From Rhodococcus maanshanensis NBRC 100610 (GTDB lineage: Bacteria > Actinomycetota > Actinomycetes > Mycobacteriales > Mycobacteriaceae): a stretch of 64,000 nt of DNA. Location of the stretch: the NCBI RefSeq assembly GCF_001894865.1, contig NZ_BCXA01000038.1:1-64000 (forward strand). The letters run 5' to 3'. The position numbers were made by a program, and so were the translations under genes. Positions 1-8,973 of the stretch are shown here, piece by piece; within the stretch, counting starts at the first letter, position 1, and every line of letters starts with the position of its first letter. The notes beneath the pieces are model-generated. The model was given only the letters and a program-made list of their open reading frames with translations, made no database searches and was not told the origin of the DNA.

Positions 1-2463
1 GGGGAGCTGGCCGAGACCTTGGATCGGCTCGCCGGCGCCCGCCTGGTCACGCTGACCGGACCCGGCGGGGTGGGGAAGACGCGCCTGGCGCTGGCCGCGG
101 CCGAGGCGGCGGCCGAGGGCTTCCCCGACGGGGTGTGGCTCGTCGAGCTCGCCGAGCTGCGCAGGCCGCCGGCGCCGGAGTCGTCGTCCACCCGCGAGGT
201 GGCCGCGGCGGTGGCTGTGGCGCTCGGGCTCCGCGATGATGCGGCCGCGGGTCCACGCCCTGCGATCGAGTCCGCCGATCCGGCGGACCTCCTCGCCGGT
301 GCGCTGCGATCGAGGCGGTCGCTGTTGGTGTTGGACAACTGCGAGCATGTGGCGGACTCCGTTGCGGCCCTTGTGGATCTGCTGCTGCGTCGCGCACCCG
401 GGCTTCGGGTCCTGGCAACCAGTCAGGAACCACTGGCCGTTGAGGGGGAGGTCCTGCTGGCCGTGCCCCCGCTGCGCCTGCCCGACGTCGATTCGGACGC
501 GGAACCTTCGGCCGTGGCACGCTCCTCCGCCGTGCAGCTCTTTGCGGCGCGCGCCGCGGCCGCTGCCCCCGGGTTCGCGCTCGACGCCGGGAACGCGCGC
601 AGCGTCGCCGCGATCTGTCGCCGTCTCGACGGCATCCCGTTGGCGTTGGAGTTGGCGGCGAGCCGGGTGCGCGCGTTGGGGATCCACCAGCTAGCCGACC
701 GGCTCGACGACCGTTTCCGGTTGTTGTCCACGGGCAGGAGGGACGCCCCGGCCCGCCAGCAGACCCTCCGCGCGGTGATCGACTGGAGCTGGGGTCTCCT
801 CGACGAGCGGGAGCGAATCGTATTGCGCCGCCTTGCTGTGCACGCGGGCGGGTGCGCCCTCGATGCCGCGGAGGCCGTGTGTGCCGGTGTCGGCGTCGAC
901 ACCGTCGAGGTGCTCGATCTGCTGAGCCGTCTGGTCGACCGATCGCTCGTGGTGGTCGCGGACGACGGCGTGGAGCCGAGGTACCGGCTGCTCGAGTCGG
1001 TTGCGATCTACGGGCTCGAGCAACTGCACGAGTCCGGAGAGTTCGAACAGGTTCGACTGCAGCACAACACCTTCTACGCAGATCTTGCCGAAAGGTCGGA
1101 ATCGCGACTGCGGGGCGGAGGCCAACACGCGAGCCTGCGCCGACTCGACGCCGAGGCAGCCAACGTCCGTGCCGCGCTCGACGGCGCCGCGGAGCGCGGG
1201 GACGTGGACCTCGCGCTGCGGATCGCCGACGCGATGGCGTGGTATTGGTTTCTGCGCGGTCGGTTGTCAGAGGGACGCCGGGCGCTCGACGGGGCGCTGG
1301 CGCTCCAGGGCGAAGCCACGGCCGCCCGTGCCGCCAGGGTCGGCGCCTGGTGTGCCGGATTCTCGATGTGGGTCGGCGAGGGCGCCTACCTTGCGGAGCG
1401 GAGCCGGGCTGCGTTGCGGGCGTTCGACGGTGTCGACGATCGACGTGGGCGGGCGCGGGCGCAGTGGTTCCTGGCGTATGTCCACCTGAGGCTCGGCGCG
1501 CTGGAGGCGGGGTCCGAGCTGGTCGACGCGGCGATCGCGACGTTCCGTGAACTCGGCGATCGCTGGGGCATCGGGGCGGCGGAGCACGCCCTCGCGATAA
1601 CCGCGCTGTTCCGTGGCGAACTCGATTCGGTCGGGCGTCACGGCTCAGCAGCCGCGGCCCTGTTCGCGGAACTGGGGGACGGATGGGGACGGATACAGAC
1701 CACCGACGTGCTGGCCGCACTCGCGGAGATCGCCGGGGACTATCCGGAGGCCGCCCGCCTGCACCGCGCGGGGATCGGCCTCGCCGAGGACCTGCACCTG
1801 TGGACAGATGTCTCGTACCGCCTGTCCGGACTCGGTCGAATCGCCCTGCTCACTGGTGATTTCGATGAATCCAGGGAGCTGCACGACCGGGCGATGCGCG
1901 TCGCTGCGGAGCAGTCGCACCGGTTCGCCGAGCAGTTCGCCGAGGTCGGGCTCGCGCTGGTGGCCCGCAGGCGGGGCGATCTGGACGTGGCCAGGGCGCA
2001 TCTGCAGCGCTGGCTCGAGTGGAATCGACGGCTCGAGGCCGCCCAGGGGGTCCCGTTCTACGGGGTGGTGCTGATCCTCGCCGAACTGGGCTTCAACGCC
2101 GAGCAGCGCGGCGAGGCCGAGGAGGCCCTGGCGCTGCATCATGAGGGGCTCGCGGCCGTCCGGGAGACCGGCGATCCCCGCGCGATCGCCCTGGCGCTGG
2201 AAGGGATCGCAGGCGCGCACGCGGTTGGCGGCCGCCCCGAGCTCGCGGCGAGGCTGCTCGGAGCCGCCGCCGCGGCCAGGAGTTCGGTGGGGCAGCCGCT
2301 GCCCGAGGCCGAGCGCGGCGACGTGAACAGGATCGAGGCCCTGATCCGGGACACCGTGTCCGAGGACGTGTTCGCCGAGGAGTTCGAGCGCGGCGCCGCC
2401 CGCGGGATCGGCGATGTCCTGGGCGATCCCGAGCTCGCCGCCGGACGCGCGACGGTGCGGTAA
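1..2463 (+). CDS. AfsR/LuxR-like ATPase-TPR transcriptional regulator (5' end outside window)
   Basis: The reading frame is open from base 1, so the true start and probably an N-terminal domain lie upstream of the window. The visible part begins just before a P-loop (GPGGVGKT, about 20 codons in), with a Walker B-like LLVLDNC about 80 residues later, an NB-ARC-type ATPase followed by about 450 residues of alpha-helical, TPR-like repeats rich in Ala, Leu and Arg. No helix-turn-helix is visible at the C-terminus, where LuxR/MalT-type members carry theirs, so a DNA-binding domain, if present, should be N-terminal as in AfsR/BTAD proteins. Family knowledge: such proteins are nucleotide-dependent activators of secondary metabolism or stress genes. 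The target is unknown. Confidence 0.85.
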   Translation, partial: GELAETLDRLAGARLVTLTGPGGVGKTRLALAAAEAAAEGFPDGVWLVELAELRRPPAPESSSTREVAAAVAVALGLRDDAAAGPRPAIESADPADLLAGALRSRRSLLVLDNCEHVADSVAALVDLLLRRAPGLRVLATSQEPLAVEGEVLLAVPPLRLPDVDSDAEPSAVARSSAVQLFAARAAAAAPGFALDAGNARSVAAICRRLDGIPLALELAASRVRALGIHQLADRLDDRFRLLSTGRRDAPARQQTLRAVIDWSWGLLDERERIVLRRLAVHAGGCALDAAEAVCAGVGVDTVEVLDLLSRLVDRSLVVVADDGVEPRYRLLESVAIYGLEQLHESGEFEQVRLQHNTFYADLAERSESRLRGGGQHASLRRLDAEAANVRAALDGAAERGDVDLALRIADAMAWYWFLRGRLSEGRRALDGALALQGEATAARAARVGAWCAGFSMWVGEGAYLAERSRAALRAFDGVDDRRGRARAQWFLAYVHLRLGALEAGSELVDAAIATFRELGDRWGIGAAEHALAITALFRGELDSVGRHGSAAAALFAELGDGWGRIQTTDVLAALAEIAGDYPEAARLHRAGIGLAEDLHLWTDVSYRLSGLGRIALLTGDFDESRELHDRAMRVAAEQSHRFAEQFAEVGLALVARRRGDLDVARAHLQRWLEWNRRLEAAQGVPFYGVVLILAELGFNAEQRGEAEEALALHHEGLAAVRETGDPRAIALALEGIAGAHAVGGRPELAARLLGAAAAARSSVGQPLPEAERGDVNRIEALIRDTVSEDVFAEEFERGAARGIGDVLGDPELAAGRATVR

Positions 2464-2531
2464 CGGGACCCGGTTCCCGGCCGACAAACATACTGTCCGT
2501 GCTGTTCCACCTCTCCGAGAGGCAGTCGACG

Positions 2532-2894
2532 ATGAACCGCACCCTCCTCGCCGGGTCCGGCGCCCTGGCCATCGGTCTCGCAACCCTGCTGGCCCCGTCC
2601 GCTTCGGCCGAGCCGGACAGGGGGCAGGGTGGGCCGGAGTCGCATCCGTGCAGCGATCACTTCGTTGTGCCTCTCGACCCGCAGGCTTGGACCACCGACA
2701 AGATGGTCGTCATCAGCCCGTACGGCACGGATCGCATCTCCTGCGGCTCGTGGCACGGGTTCTTCTATGCGAGCCAGACCGATCCCCAGGGCAAGGTGCA
2801 CGCCCTGCAGAACCCGCTCGCCGCCATCGGGCTCTTCGGCTCGGGATCCGGGGCCGGGTACGGAGGCGGCAAGGTCTACGTCTGGCAACCGTAG
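2532..2894 (+). CDS. small secreted protein, function unknown
   Basis: 120 residues. The ATG is preceded by a GAGAGG-like ribosome-binding site and opens a clear Sec signal peptide: MNR, then a long hydrophobic stretch ending in APSASA, with cleavage expected near residue 26. An in-frame upstream start would add 11 residues ahead of the signal and is less likely. The mature part of about 94 residues has two cysteines (in HPCSD and ISCGSW) that could form one disulfide, and a Gly-rich C-terminus. I do not recognise the family. Small exported two-cysteine proteins of this size are common in Nocardia-type genomes. It stands alone, 68 bases after the large regulator and 44 bases before the DUF222 gene. 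Confidence 0.7.
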   Translation: MNRTLLAGSGALAIGLATLLAPSASAEPDRGQGGPESHPCSDHFVVPLDPQAWTTDKMVVISPYGTDRISCGSWHGFFYASQTDPQGKVHALQNPLAAIGLFGSGSGAGYGGGKVYVWQP

Positions 2895-2903
2895 CTCAAT
2901 CTA

Positions 2904-2941
2904 TTGATCACGAACACATGTTCGAGTATAATTCGAACATG
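2904..2941 (+). promoter_or_regulatory. SOS promoter: LexA box inside a -35/-10 spacer, leaderless start
   Basis: TTGATC (2904-2909) and TATAAT (2927-2932) are 17 bases apart, a near-consensus sigma-70-type promoter. Between them lies CGAACACATGTTCG (2911-2924), which matches the actinobacterial/Gram-positive LexA box CGAAC-N4-GTTCG. A third half-site TCGAAC (2933-2938) directly abuts the gene start. The start site expected 6-7 bases after the -10 box falls on the ATG at 2939, so the transcript is probably leaderless. LexA bound here would block RNA polymerase. Confidence 0.88.
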
Positions 2942-4321
2942 GATCTCGACGAGATGCTCACCGCGCCAAAGAAAGTGGCCGCATGGCAGCTCGTCGACGC
3001 CGATCTTCTGCGGCTGATTCCCGAGTTGTCCCTGCGGATGCGGCAGCTCGAGGCGCTGCGGGTCCGCCTCATGCACCAGGTCGATCAGCGTTGCGTGGCC
3101 GAGCAGGTCGGGGCGTCCTCGCCCGGCAACTGGCTCGCGGGCGCGACCACCATGGCCCCCGGCCAGGCGAACCGGATCGTCCGACTCGGGCGGGAGCTGG
3201 CCAAGCACCCGGAGGTGGCGGCCGAGTTCGACTCCGGAAGAACCGATTACGACCAGGTGCGCGTGATCGTCGAACTCCTCGCGAAGGTCCCCGACGGCGA
3301 CGCCCCCGCCCGCCCTGACAACAACGCCACCGGCACCACCGCGACCGAGGCCGACGGCGACACCCAAAAGGTGTTCGACATCGTCGGAGCCGACGCCACC
3401 CGAACACAGGCCTGCGCCCGCTATCTCCTCTACGCAGCCCGCACCGAAGACTCCACCACCCTCGCCCGCCGTGCGAAGGCGCTCGAGCTGATCCTCAACG
3501 GAGACAAGAAGAACCCCGACTCCGAAAACGCCGAACTCAACGAGTTCCATGCCTCACCCGGACTCGGTGGCCGCGTCCACCTCAAAGGACACCTCGACGC
3601 CGCCTCCGGCGAAGCCCTCCTCACCGCCCTGTCCGCCCTCTCCAAACCACGCCCCGGCGCCGACAACCGCGACGGAACAACCGGCAAAGACCAACGCACC
3701 CCCGCCCAACGCCGCGCCGACGCCCTCACCCACATCATCCGCACCCACCTCGACATCGCACACACACCCACCGAAGGCGGCGAAAAACCCCACATCAACG
3801 TCTTCGTCGACGCCGACGACCTCGCCGCCACCACCGACAACCACCACCAAGGCGAACGCCAACAGGGGCGACGGCGCGGCCCCGCTTGGATGCCATGGCT
3901 CGGACCGATCACCCTCGACCTCGCCGCCCGGATCTCCTGCGACGCCGACATCACCCCCATCACCATGGACCCCGACGGCAACCCCATCGACGTCGGACGC
4001 ACCACCCGGCTCATCCCACGCAAACTCCGCCGCGCCCTGAACGCCCGCGACTGCGGCTGCGCCTTCCCCGGCTGCGGCCGACCCGCCGCCTGGACCGAAG
4101 GCCACCATATTCAACACTGGTCCAACGGCGGCCCCACCAACCTGTCAAACCTGGTGCTGCTCTGCCGCTTCCACCACACCACCATCCACCGCGGCGACTG
4201 GACCGTGGCCATCAGCAAAGACGACGGGCACCCCTGGTTCACCCCACCTCCATGGGTCGACCCCCACCGACAACCCGTGCCGGCACACAACCGGCGCAAC
4301 CAACTCCCCTTCGCCGCCTGA
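2939..4321 (+). CDS. DUF222 / HNH endonuclease-like protein (13E12 repeat family)
   Basis: 460 residues. The N-terminal two thirds is the DUF222 helical region. The C-terminus is an HNH nuclease fold: two CxxC-like pairs around residues 370-380, the HHIQH motif near 387-391, the Asn-rich WSNGGPTNLSNLVLLC segment and a final RFHH near 411-414, so the catalytic and zinc positions look intact. The start at 2939 is chosen because it coincides with the predicted transcription start; an in-frame ATG at 2918 lies inside the LexA box and is unlikely. Codon use shifts in the second half to a C-rich third position (many ACC, GCC, CCC), unlike its neighbours, which suggests horizontal spread of the family. 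Several M. tuberculosis 13E12 genes are DNA-damage induced, in line with the SOS box here. The cellular role is unknown. Confidence 0.92.
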   Translation: MDLDEMLTAPKKVAAWQLVDADLLRLIPELSLRMRQLEALRVRLMHQVDQRCVAEQVGASSPGNWLAGATTMAPGQANRIVRLGRELAKHPEVAAEFDSGRTDYDQVRVIVELLAKVPDGDAPARPDNNATGTTATEADGDTQKVFDIVGADATRTQACARYLLYAARTEDSTTLARRAKALELILNGDKKNPDSENAELNEFHASPGLGGRVHLKGHLDAASGEALLTALSALSKPRPGADNRDGTTGKDQRTPAQRRADALTHIIRTHLDIAHTPTEGGEKPHINVFVDADDLAATTDNHHQGERQQGRRRGPAWMPWLGPITLDLAARISCDADITPITMDPDGNPIDVGRTTRLIPRKLRRALNARDCGCAFPGCGRPAAWTEGHHIQHWSNGGPTNLSNLVLLCRFHHTTIHRGDWTVAISKDDGHPWFTPPPWVDPHRQPVPAHNRRNQLPFAA

Positions 4322-4535
4322 GGCGATACCACCGGGTCTGCGCCCGGGGGATTGGAGCTGAGTCGAACAGGCGCGGGGCGATTGCCGTGGATCACGCTGC
4401 ATTGAAGTTGCGGTTGCCCGCCTCGCCGGCCCAGTGCACGCGGGAGCCGCGGTAGGTGACCCATGGTGTACGAGGACTACCATGCGGGCTGGTCTGCTCG
4501 ACTGACCCGCTTCATTCTCGGAAAGGTATGGCCCG

Positions 4536-5054
4536 ATGGACCCGATCGACCGACTCAGGGAAGAAATCGTGCGGACCGGGTTGCTGACGGCGCCCCAGGC
4601 GGACGACGGATTCGTCTTCGGGACCGCTCGGATGCGTGCTGTGGGAACCGATGTCAACGTGAACGTCGACCCCGAATTCGACGACCGTTCCGACATGGAC
4701 ACCGGGACGCTTCTCGCTGCCGTCGAACGGGTGCTCACGGTGACCGACGCACGATGGGGTCAGATCGTCCACTCGGTCGCCGAGGAGCTCGAGGAGGCGG
4801 TCGGCGATCAGCCCGTGGTCGAGGCGACCGACCTGCGTGATGATCTGACTCTCACCTCGATGGCAGTCTTCCACGACGCGGTACTGCTTTCCTTCGCCGC
4901 GCCGAAGCAGTTTCCCGACAGCTGGATCCGGGCCCAGCTCGACGAGGATCTCGACGTCGATGGCGTCGCCGTGGACGAGAAGGACGACGACACCGAGGTC
5001 GTCGAGTTCGAGTCGCTCGACGACCTCTTGGACCACCTGACCGACGACCGCTAG
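4536..5054 (+). CDS. acidic hypothetical protein
   Basis: 172 residues with an AAAGG ribosome-binding site about 10 bases upstream. The protein is strongly acidic, especially the last 40 residues (runs such as DEKDDDTEVVEFE), with no membrane segment, signal peptide or cysteine. The middle (residues 90-135) looks like a small alpha/beta domain. I do not recognise a family. It is a single gene: the upstream DUF222 gene ends 214 bases earlier and the next gene is convergent. The protein-like composition and GC-rich third positions support a real gene. Confidence 0.7.
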   Translation: MDPIDRLREEIVRTGLLTAPQADDGFVFGTARMRAVGTDVNVNVDPEFDDRSDMDTGTLLAAVERVLTVTDARWGQIVHSVAEELEEAVGDQPVVEATDLRDDLTLTSMAVFHDAVLLSFAAPKQFPDSWIRAQLDEDLDVDGVAVDEKDDDTEVVEFESLDDLLDHLTDDR

Positions 5055-5117
5055 GTCGTCCGCACCGGGCGACCAACCGGGCGGGCGTGCCCTCTTGTCA
5101 AGGGGGGTGCAGCGGGC

Positions 5118-5519
5118 TCAGGCACTGGTCGGCGTGGTCTGCGCGGAGGCGATTCGCCAGCGGTCGCCGTCCTCGACCATCACGTAGGTGAGCTGCCCCG
5201 AGGTCGCAGGCAGGGCCGTTGTGGCGGAATCCCTTCCGTCGAAGACCCGTTTGACGCAGGTCACGATCGCCACGTCGTCGCGGTGGAATCGGATGTCCTC
5301 GACCTCGACCGTGGTGGTCACGTCCGCGAGTGGTGTCGCCAGGGCCTGGCGCATGGCCTCGGCCAGCGCGTCCCGGCCCGAGACGCGGTGGCCACCGAAG
5401 TTGACGATGGTCACCTCGGCGGTGTGCAGCGGGATGAATCGGTCCACGTCGTTCTGGAACTCCACGGCGTCGGCGACGAGGCGGCGGATGGCGGCGAGTG
5501 CGGATGAATCGGTGCTCAT
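5118..5519 (-). CDS. SnoaL/DUF4440-like (NTF2-fold) protein
   Basis: 133 residues, last gene of a four-gene minus-strand operon (28 bases after the MarR gene). The start ATG has a GGGAG site 8 bases upstream. The pattern is that of NTF2-fold proteins: an N-terminal helix pair (ALAAIRRLVADAVEFQ), HTAEVTIVNFGGHRVSGRDAL, and a terminal strand ending GDRWRIASAQTTP. Such proteins are small cone-shaped enzymes or ligand-binding proteins acting on hydrophobic molecules. With an exporter and an NmrA-like protein in the same operon, a role in detoxifying an organic compound is a reasonable inference, but the substrate is unknown. Confidence 0.8.
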   Translation of the reverse strand: MSTDSSALAAIRRLVADAVEFQNDVDRFIPLHTAEVTIVNFGGHRVSGRDALAEAMRQALATPLADVTTTVEVEDIRFHRDDVAIVTCVKRVFDGRDSATTALPATSGQLTYVMVEDGDRWRIASAQTTPTSA

Positions 5520-5547
5520 GTCAGTGCTCCCGGTGGGGTCGTGGTGG

Positions 5548-6009
5548 TCAGGGCAGGTCCGTGCGGCCGTCCAGGTTGGCGACCATGCGCCGCAGGACAT
5601 TGACGGTCGCGACGTAGTCGGTGGTCGGTACGCCCTCACGCATCTGGCGGTGCGCCTTGGCGTTCCGCTCGTGGGCGCGGAGCCTCCCGGCCTCACCCTC
5701 GTCGGTCAGGGCCAGGGTGCCGTCGCTGCCGCCGACGCGCAGCCAGCCCCTGTCTGCCAGATCGTCGAAGACGGCGCCGAAATCTGTTCCTTCCTCGGCG
5801 AATTCGCCGAGACGCTGCGCCAGCGTCGTGCGGGTCCAGGAGTCGGGGGACCCGCTCACGTGGTTGAGGGTCCACCAGTGTGGCTGTGTGAGTCGTTCGA
5901 CCGCGAGCTGACCGCGGAGCGCCCCCATGATCGCGCGGGCGGCCAGGTCGGTCCAGTAGCCCATGGCCTGGGCGGCGATCACGTCGTCGGGGTAGTCGAT
6001 CATGGCCAT
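5548..6009 (-). CDS. MarR-like winged-helix regulator
   Basis: 153 residues. The second half has the winged-helix layout of MarR proteins: a DDLADRGWL recognition segment, then a wing with RVGGSDGTLALTDEGEAGRLRA and a C-terminal dimerisation helix. It lies inside the operon, 30 bases after the NmrA-like gene and 28 before the SnoaL-like gene, so it is co-expressed with the enzymes and exporter. Known MarR proteins repress their own operon and release DNA on binding phenolic ligands. Here a divergent LysR gene sits at the head of the operon, so control may be dual. Confidence 0.8.
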   Translation of the reverse strand: MAMIDYPDDVIAAQAMGYWTDLAARAIMGALRGQLAVERLTQPHWWTLNHVSGSPDSWTRTTLAQRLGEFAEEGTDFGAVFDDLADRGWLRVGGSDGTLALTDEGEAGRLRAHERNAKAHRQMREGVPTTDYVATVNVLRRMVANLDGRTDLP

Positions 6010-6039
6010 GTCGTTGTCCTGTCAGTGGTGGGGCACAGG

Positions 6040-6678
6040 TCAGTAGGCGGCGGTGAACCGGACGCGGTGATGCCGTGGCCGTTCCGCCTCGTCGAGCAGC
6101 GCCACCGCCAGGTCCTCCACGGAGAGCACGGAGGCACCGTCGGCGTCGACCAGCAGGTCGTCCGCGCCCAGCCGGAACAGTCCGGTCCGTGTGCCGGGCT
6201 CGAGCAGTGCGGGCGGGCTGAGGTACGTCCACTGCGCGGACGCATCGGCACGGCATACCTCGAGCTGGTCGGCGCACGCCCGCGCGATGCCCCGCAACGA
6301 GGCCGGGAAGTCGGGCTCGTCCATCACGGTCACCCCGGCCCTGCCGGGCACGGTCAGGGTCGCGGCGCCGCCGACGACCAGCAGCCGCACCCGGGTCCGG
6401 GCCAGGCCCGCGAGCAGTACCTTCGTGGTGGCGACCAGGTCGCTCTCCCGGCCCGGTGTCGGTCGGGTCGCGCTGATCACCAGGTCCTGGCCGATGCTCA
6501 GGTCGATGACGTCCTCGAGGTTCGCCGCGTCGCCGATGCGGACCTCCGCTCCCGCAGGCACCTCGTGTGCCCTGGCGGGGGTCCGCAGCACGGCCGTCAC
6601 CTCGTGGCCTCGATCCAGGGCCTCTGTCACCGCCCGGCTGCCCACCTGTCCTGCCGCGCCGAAAACTGTGATGCGCAT
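6040..6678 (-). CDS. NmrA-like NAD(P)-binding epimerase/reductase
   Basis: 212 residues. It opens with a Rossmann fold, MRITVFGAAGQVGSRAV, carrying the GxxGxxG motif of atypical SDR/NmrA proteins. The SDR YxxxK pair is not evident, so it may be a redox sensor or an NAD(P)H-dependent reductase of the flavin-reductase-like NmrA group. A GGAG site 9 bases before the ATG supports the start. It is the second gene of the operon, 62 bases after the MFS gene. Confidence 0.85.
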   Translation of the reverse strand: MRITVFGAAGQVGSRAVTEALDRGHEVTAVLRTPARAHEVPAGAEVRIGDAANLEDVIDLSIGQDLVISATRPTPGRESDLVATTKVLLAGLARTRVRLLVVGGAATLTVPGRAGVTVMDEPDFPASLRGIARACADQLEVCRADASAQWTYLSPPALLEPGTRTGLFRLGADDLLVDADGASVLSVEDLAVALLDEAERPRHHRVRFTAAY

Positions 6679-6740
6679 CGTTGTTCGCTCCTGTTCGATT
6701 TGTTTGTCAGTGGAATGTCGGATTGCCCGGGGCGGTGCGA

Positions 6741-7970
6741 TCACGCCGGAAGGACGGGGCCGCGCCTGGCGCTCACGCGTTCGGCGACCCAGACCAGGAA
6801 GGTGGCGAGGGCCAGTGCGCCGCCGAGGGCGCTCACCCCTGCCCACCCGCCGCGCACCCAGGCGACGGCGGTCAGTGCCGAGCCCGCCGCGCCACCGACG
6901 AAGAAGGCGGTCATGAACGCCGAGTTCAGCCGATTGCGGATCTCGGGGGCGAGGGCGTAGATGACGTTCTGGTTGCTGTTGAGCACGGACTGCTGCGCGA
7001 CGGTCAGGGCGATCGCTCCGGCCAGCAGCCACACCAGCGACGTCGCACCCGCGGCGATCGCCACCCAGGACACCGCCAGCAGAGCGGTGCCGATGCCGGC
7101 CACCCACTGCACGTAGCCGCGGTCGGCGAGCCTGCCCGCCACCGGGGTGGCGATCGTCCCCGCGACGCCGACCAGGCCGAAGAGACCGATCACCGCTTCC
7201 GACCACCGGTAGTGGTCCGCGACCAGCAGGAAGGTGACGGACGTCCAGAACACGTTGAACGAGGCGAGCGAGAGCGCGGCGATGACCGCCCGCCAGCGCA
7301 ACACGGGTTCGGTTCGGAACAGGACGACGGTGGAGCGCAGCAGTGCCGGGTAGGACATCCCGGCGGGGGTGTGCAGGCGGGGCAGAACGCGCCACAGCAG
7401 CACCGCCACCACGATCAGCAGCACCGCGTTGACGAAATAGACCGTGCGCCAGCCACCGAACTCCGACAACATCCCCGAGACCGTCCGCGCCAGCAGGCCG
7501 CCCAGCAGGAGGCCGCTCATCACGGTGCCCACCACCCGGCCACGATGCTCAGGATCGGCCAGCGCCACCGCGAAGGTCACCAGCACCTGCGCCGCCACCG
7601 AGGTGATGGCGGCAAGCGCGGTGCCGGCCAGCAGGACGGTTCCGTTGGGTGCGGTGGCCGACATCAGCAGGAACGCCGCGGTGGCCCCGAACAGCGCCAC
7701 CGCGAGGCCGCGCCGCTCCAGCAGGTCTCCCAATGGGAGCAGCATGATCAGGCCAAGTGCGTAGCCGGCCTGAGCGGCGGTGACGACCATCGCCGCCGTC
7801 GACGTGCTGAGTTCGAGATCCTGACGGATCACGTCCAGCAGCGGCTGCGCGAAGTAGTTGCCCGCAGCCACGAGTCCGGTCGAGACCGACATGAGCAGCA
7901 ACAGCCCTCGGCCGATCCCGGCCTCGGCAGCGTTGTCGCGCTGCGTGGTTCGCGTCATCACGTTTGTCAT
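6741..7970 (-). CDS. MFS drug-resistance-type exporter (12 TM)
   Basis: 409 residues with 12 predicted membrane segments. A motif-A variant, PLGDLLERRGL, follows TM2, and TM4-TM5 carry the Gly/Ala-rich pattern of drug:proton antiporters. The first gene of the operon, it starts 78 bases from the divergent LysR gene. The chosen ATG has only a weak AGG upstream; an ATG four codons later is possible. The context (LysR, MarR, NmrA-like, SnoaL-like) suggests export of a small organic toxin as part of a ligand-induced detoxification operon. Confidence 0.87.
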   Translation of the reverse strand: MTNVMTRTTQRDNAAEAGIGRGLLLLMSVSTGLVAAGNYFAQPLLDVIRQDLELSTSTAAMVVTAAQAGYALGLIMLLPLGDLLERRGLAVALFGATAAFLLMSATAPNGTVLLAGTALAAITSVAAQVLVTFAVALADPEHRGRVVGTVMSGLLLGGLLARTVSGMLSEFGGWRTVYFVNAVLLIVVAVLLWRVLPRLHTPAGMSYPALLRSTVVLFRTEPVLRWRAVIAALSLASFNVFWTSVTFLLVADHYRWSEAVIGLFGLVGVAGTIATPVAGRLADRGYVQWVAGIGTALLAVSWVAIAAGATSLVWLLAGAIALTVAQQSVLNSNQNVIYALAPEIRNRLNSAFMTAFFVGGAAGSALTAVAWVRGGWAGVSALGGALALATFLVWVAERVSARRGPVLPA

Positions 7971-8048
7971 GAAGGAAGCCTGGCCAGAAAAGATCAATGA
8001 GTCCAACACATGTTTGTCACCGCAGCGATCGTGATTCAAGATAGATGG

Positions 8049-8957
8049 GTGGAGCTACAGCAGATGCGGTACGTCATCGCCGTCGCGGAGGAGAAGAACT
8101 TCACCCGCGCGGCCGAACGCTGCCTGGTGGTCCAGTCCGCGCTGAGTCACCAGATCGCGCGCCTGGAGCGAGAACTCGGTGCGAAACTGTTCGACCGGAC
8201 CAGTCGCCGGGTCGAGCTCACGCCCGCGGGTGAGGCGTTTCTCCCCGAGGCCAGGCAGAGCGTGGAGGCCGCGGAACGGGCCAGGGCCGAGGTCACCGCC
8301 GCCGCGGGCGAGATCCGGGGCCGGCTCGCGATCGGTGCCATCCCCACGGTGGGGGCGATCGATCTCGCCGCGTCCCTGAAGGACTTCCGGGCGCGCCATC
8401 CGCAGGTACAGATCAGCCTGCGCATGGGGGCGAGCGGCGATCTGGTCGATCAGGTCCGGCTGGGATCGCTGGACGTCGCGTTCCTCGGACTGCGCCCCGA
8501 GACCCCGCCGACGGGCGTCTGCGGCGTCGAGCTCGCGCGCGGCGAGTTGGTCGCATTGGTCCCGGCCTCGCACCCGCTGGCAGACGAACGCGCCGTTGAC
8601 CTGAACCGGCTCGCCGACGAGGTCTTCGTCGACTTCCCGGCTGGGTCAGGAGGGCGAGCCCAGACGGACGAGGCCTTCGCCGCAGCAGGCGTCCGGCGTC
8701 GGGTCGCCTTCGAGGTGATGGCGGTTGACTTCATTGCGAGGCTGATCAGGCAGGGCCTGTGCATCGGGCTGTTGCCTGCATCCATCGTGTCGGAGTTCCC
8801 CGACCTGCGGGTCGTCGAGCTGGTCGACCCCCCGACGAGGGTGGAGCACCTGGTGTGGGGCCGGTTGCGGCCCACGCCCGCGGCCGCTGCCTACCTGTCG
8901 GGGCTCGGGGTCGCGGACGAGCAGCTCCTGTCGCCGCCGCGCCGCCGGGACGGGTAG
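8049..8957 (+). CDS. LysR family transcriptional regulator
   Basis: 302 residues, from the GTG that gives the standard LysR N-terminus MELQQMRYVIAVAEEKNFTRAA. The winged HTH covers residues 1-60 and a periplasmic-binding-type effector domain follows from about residue 90. It is divergent from the MFS operon with a 78-base gap, the classic layout in which LysR controls the neighbouring operon and itself. It ends 16 bases before the convergent Clp_N gene. An ATG at 8010 would add 13 non-conserved residues and is rejected. The ligand is unknown. Confidence 0.92.
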   Translation: MELQQMRYVIAVAEEKNFTRAAERCLVVQSALSHQIARLERELGAKLFDRTSRRVELTPAGEAFLPEARQSVEAAERARAEVTAAAGEIRGRLAIGAIPTVGAIDLAASLKDFRARHPQVQISLRMGASGDLVDQVRLGSLDVAFLGLRPETPPTGVCGVELARGELVALVPASHPLADERAVDLNRLADEVFVDFPAGSGGRAQTDEAFAAAGVRRRVAFEVMAVDFIARLIRQGLCIGLLPASIVSEFPDLRVVELVDPPTRVEHLVWGRLRPTPAAAAYLSGLGVADEQLLSPPRRRDG

Positions 8958-8973
8958 GGGTCGCGGGCCGGGC

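Noticed and set aside
47-1720. Long minus-strand open frame opposite the ATPase regulator
   Set aside because: Arg/Pro-rich translation with no domain; it is the antisense shadow of a GC-rich gene.
2917-2941. 9-base-arm inverted repeat overlapping the SOS promoter, considered as a separate operator
   Set aside because: It is made by one LexA half-site and the third half-site; explained as part of the LexA site cluster.
4463-4840. 125-codon plus-strand frame before the acidic gene
   Set aside because: Overlaps the better-supported acidic gene and is Arg-rich with no ribosome-binding site; shadow.
5070-5117. Possible hairpin after the acidic hypothetical gene
   Set aside because: Stem is short with a mismatch and a very small loop; too weak to call a terminator.
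7971-8048. LysR binding box between the MFS and LysR genes
   Set aside because: No T-N11-A palindrome longer than four bases per arm; nothing stands out.
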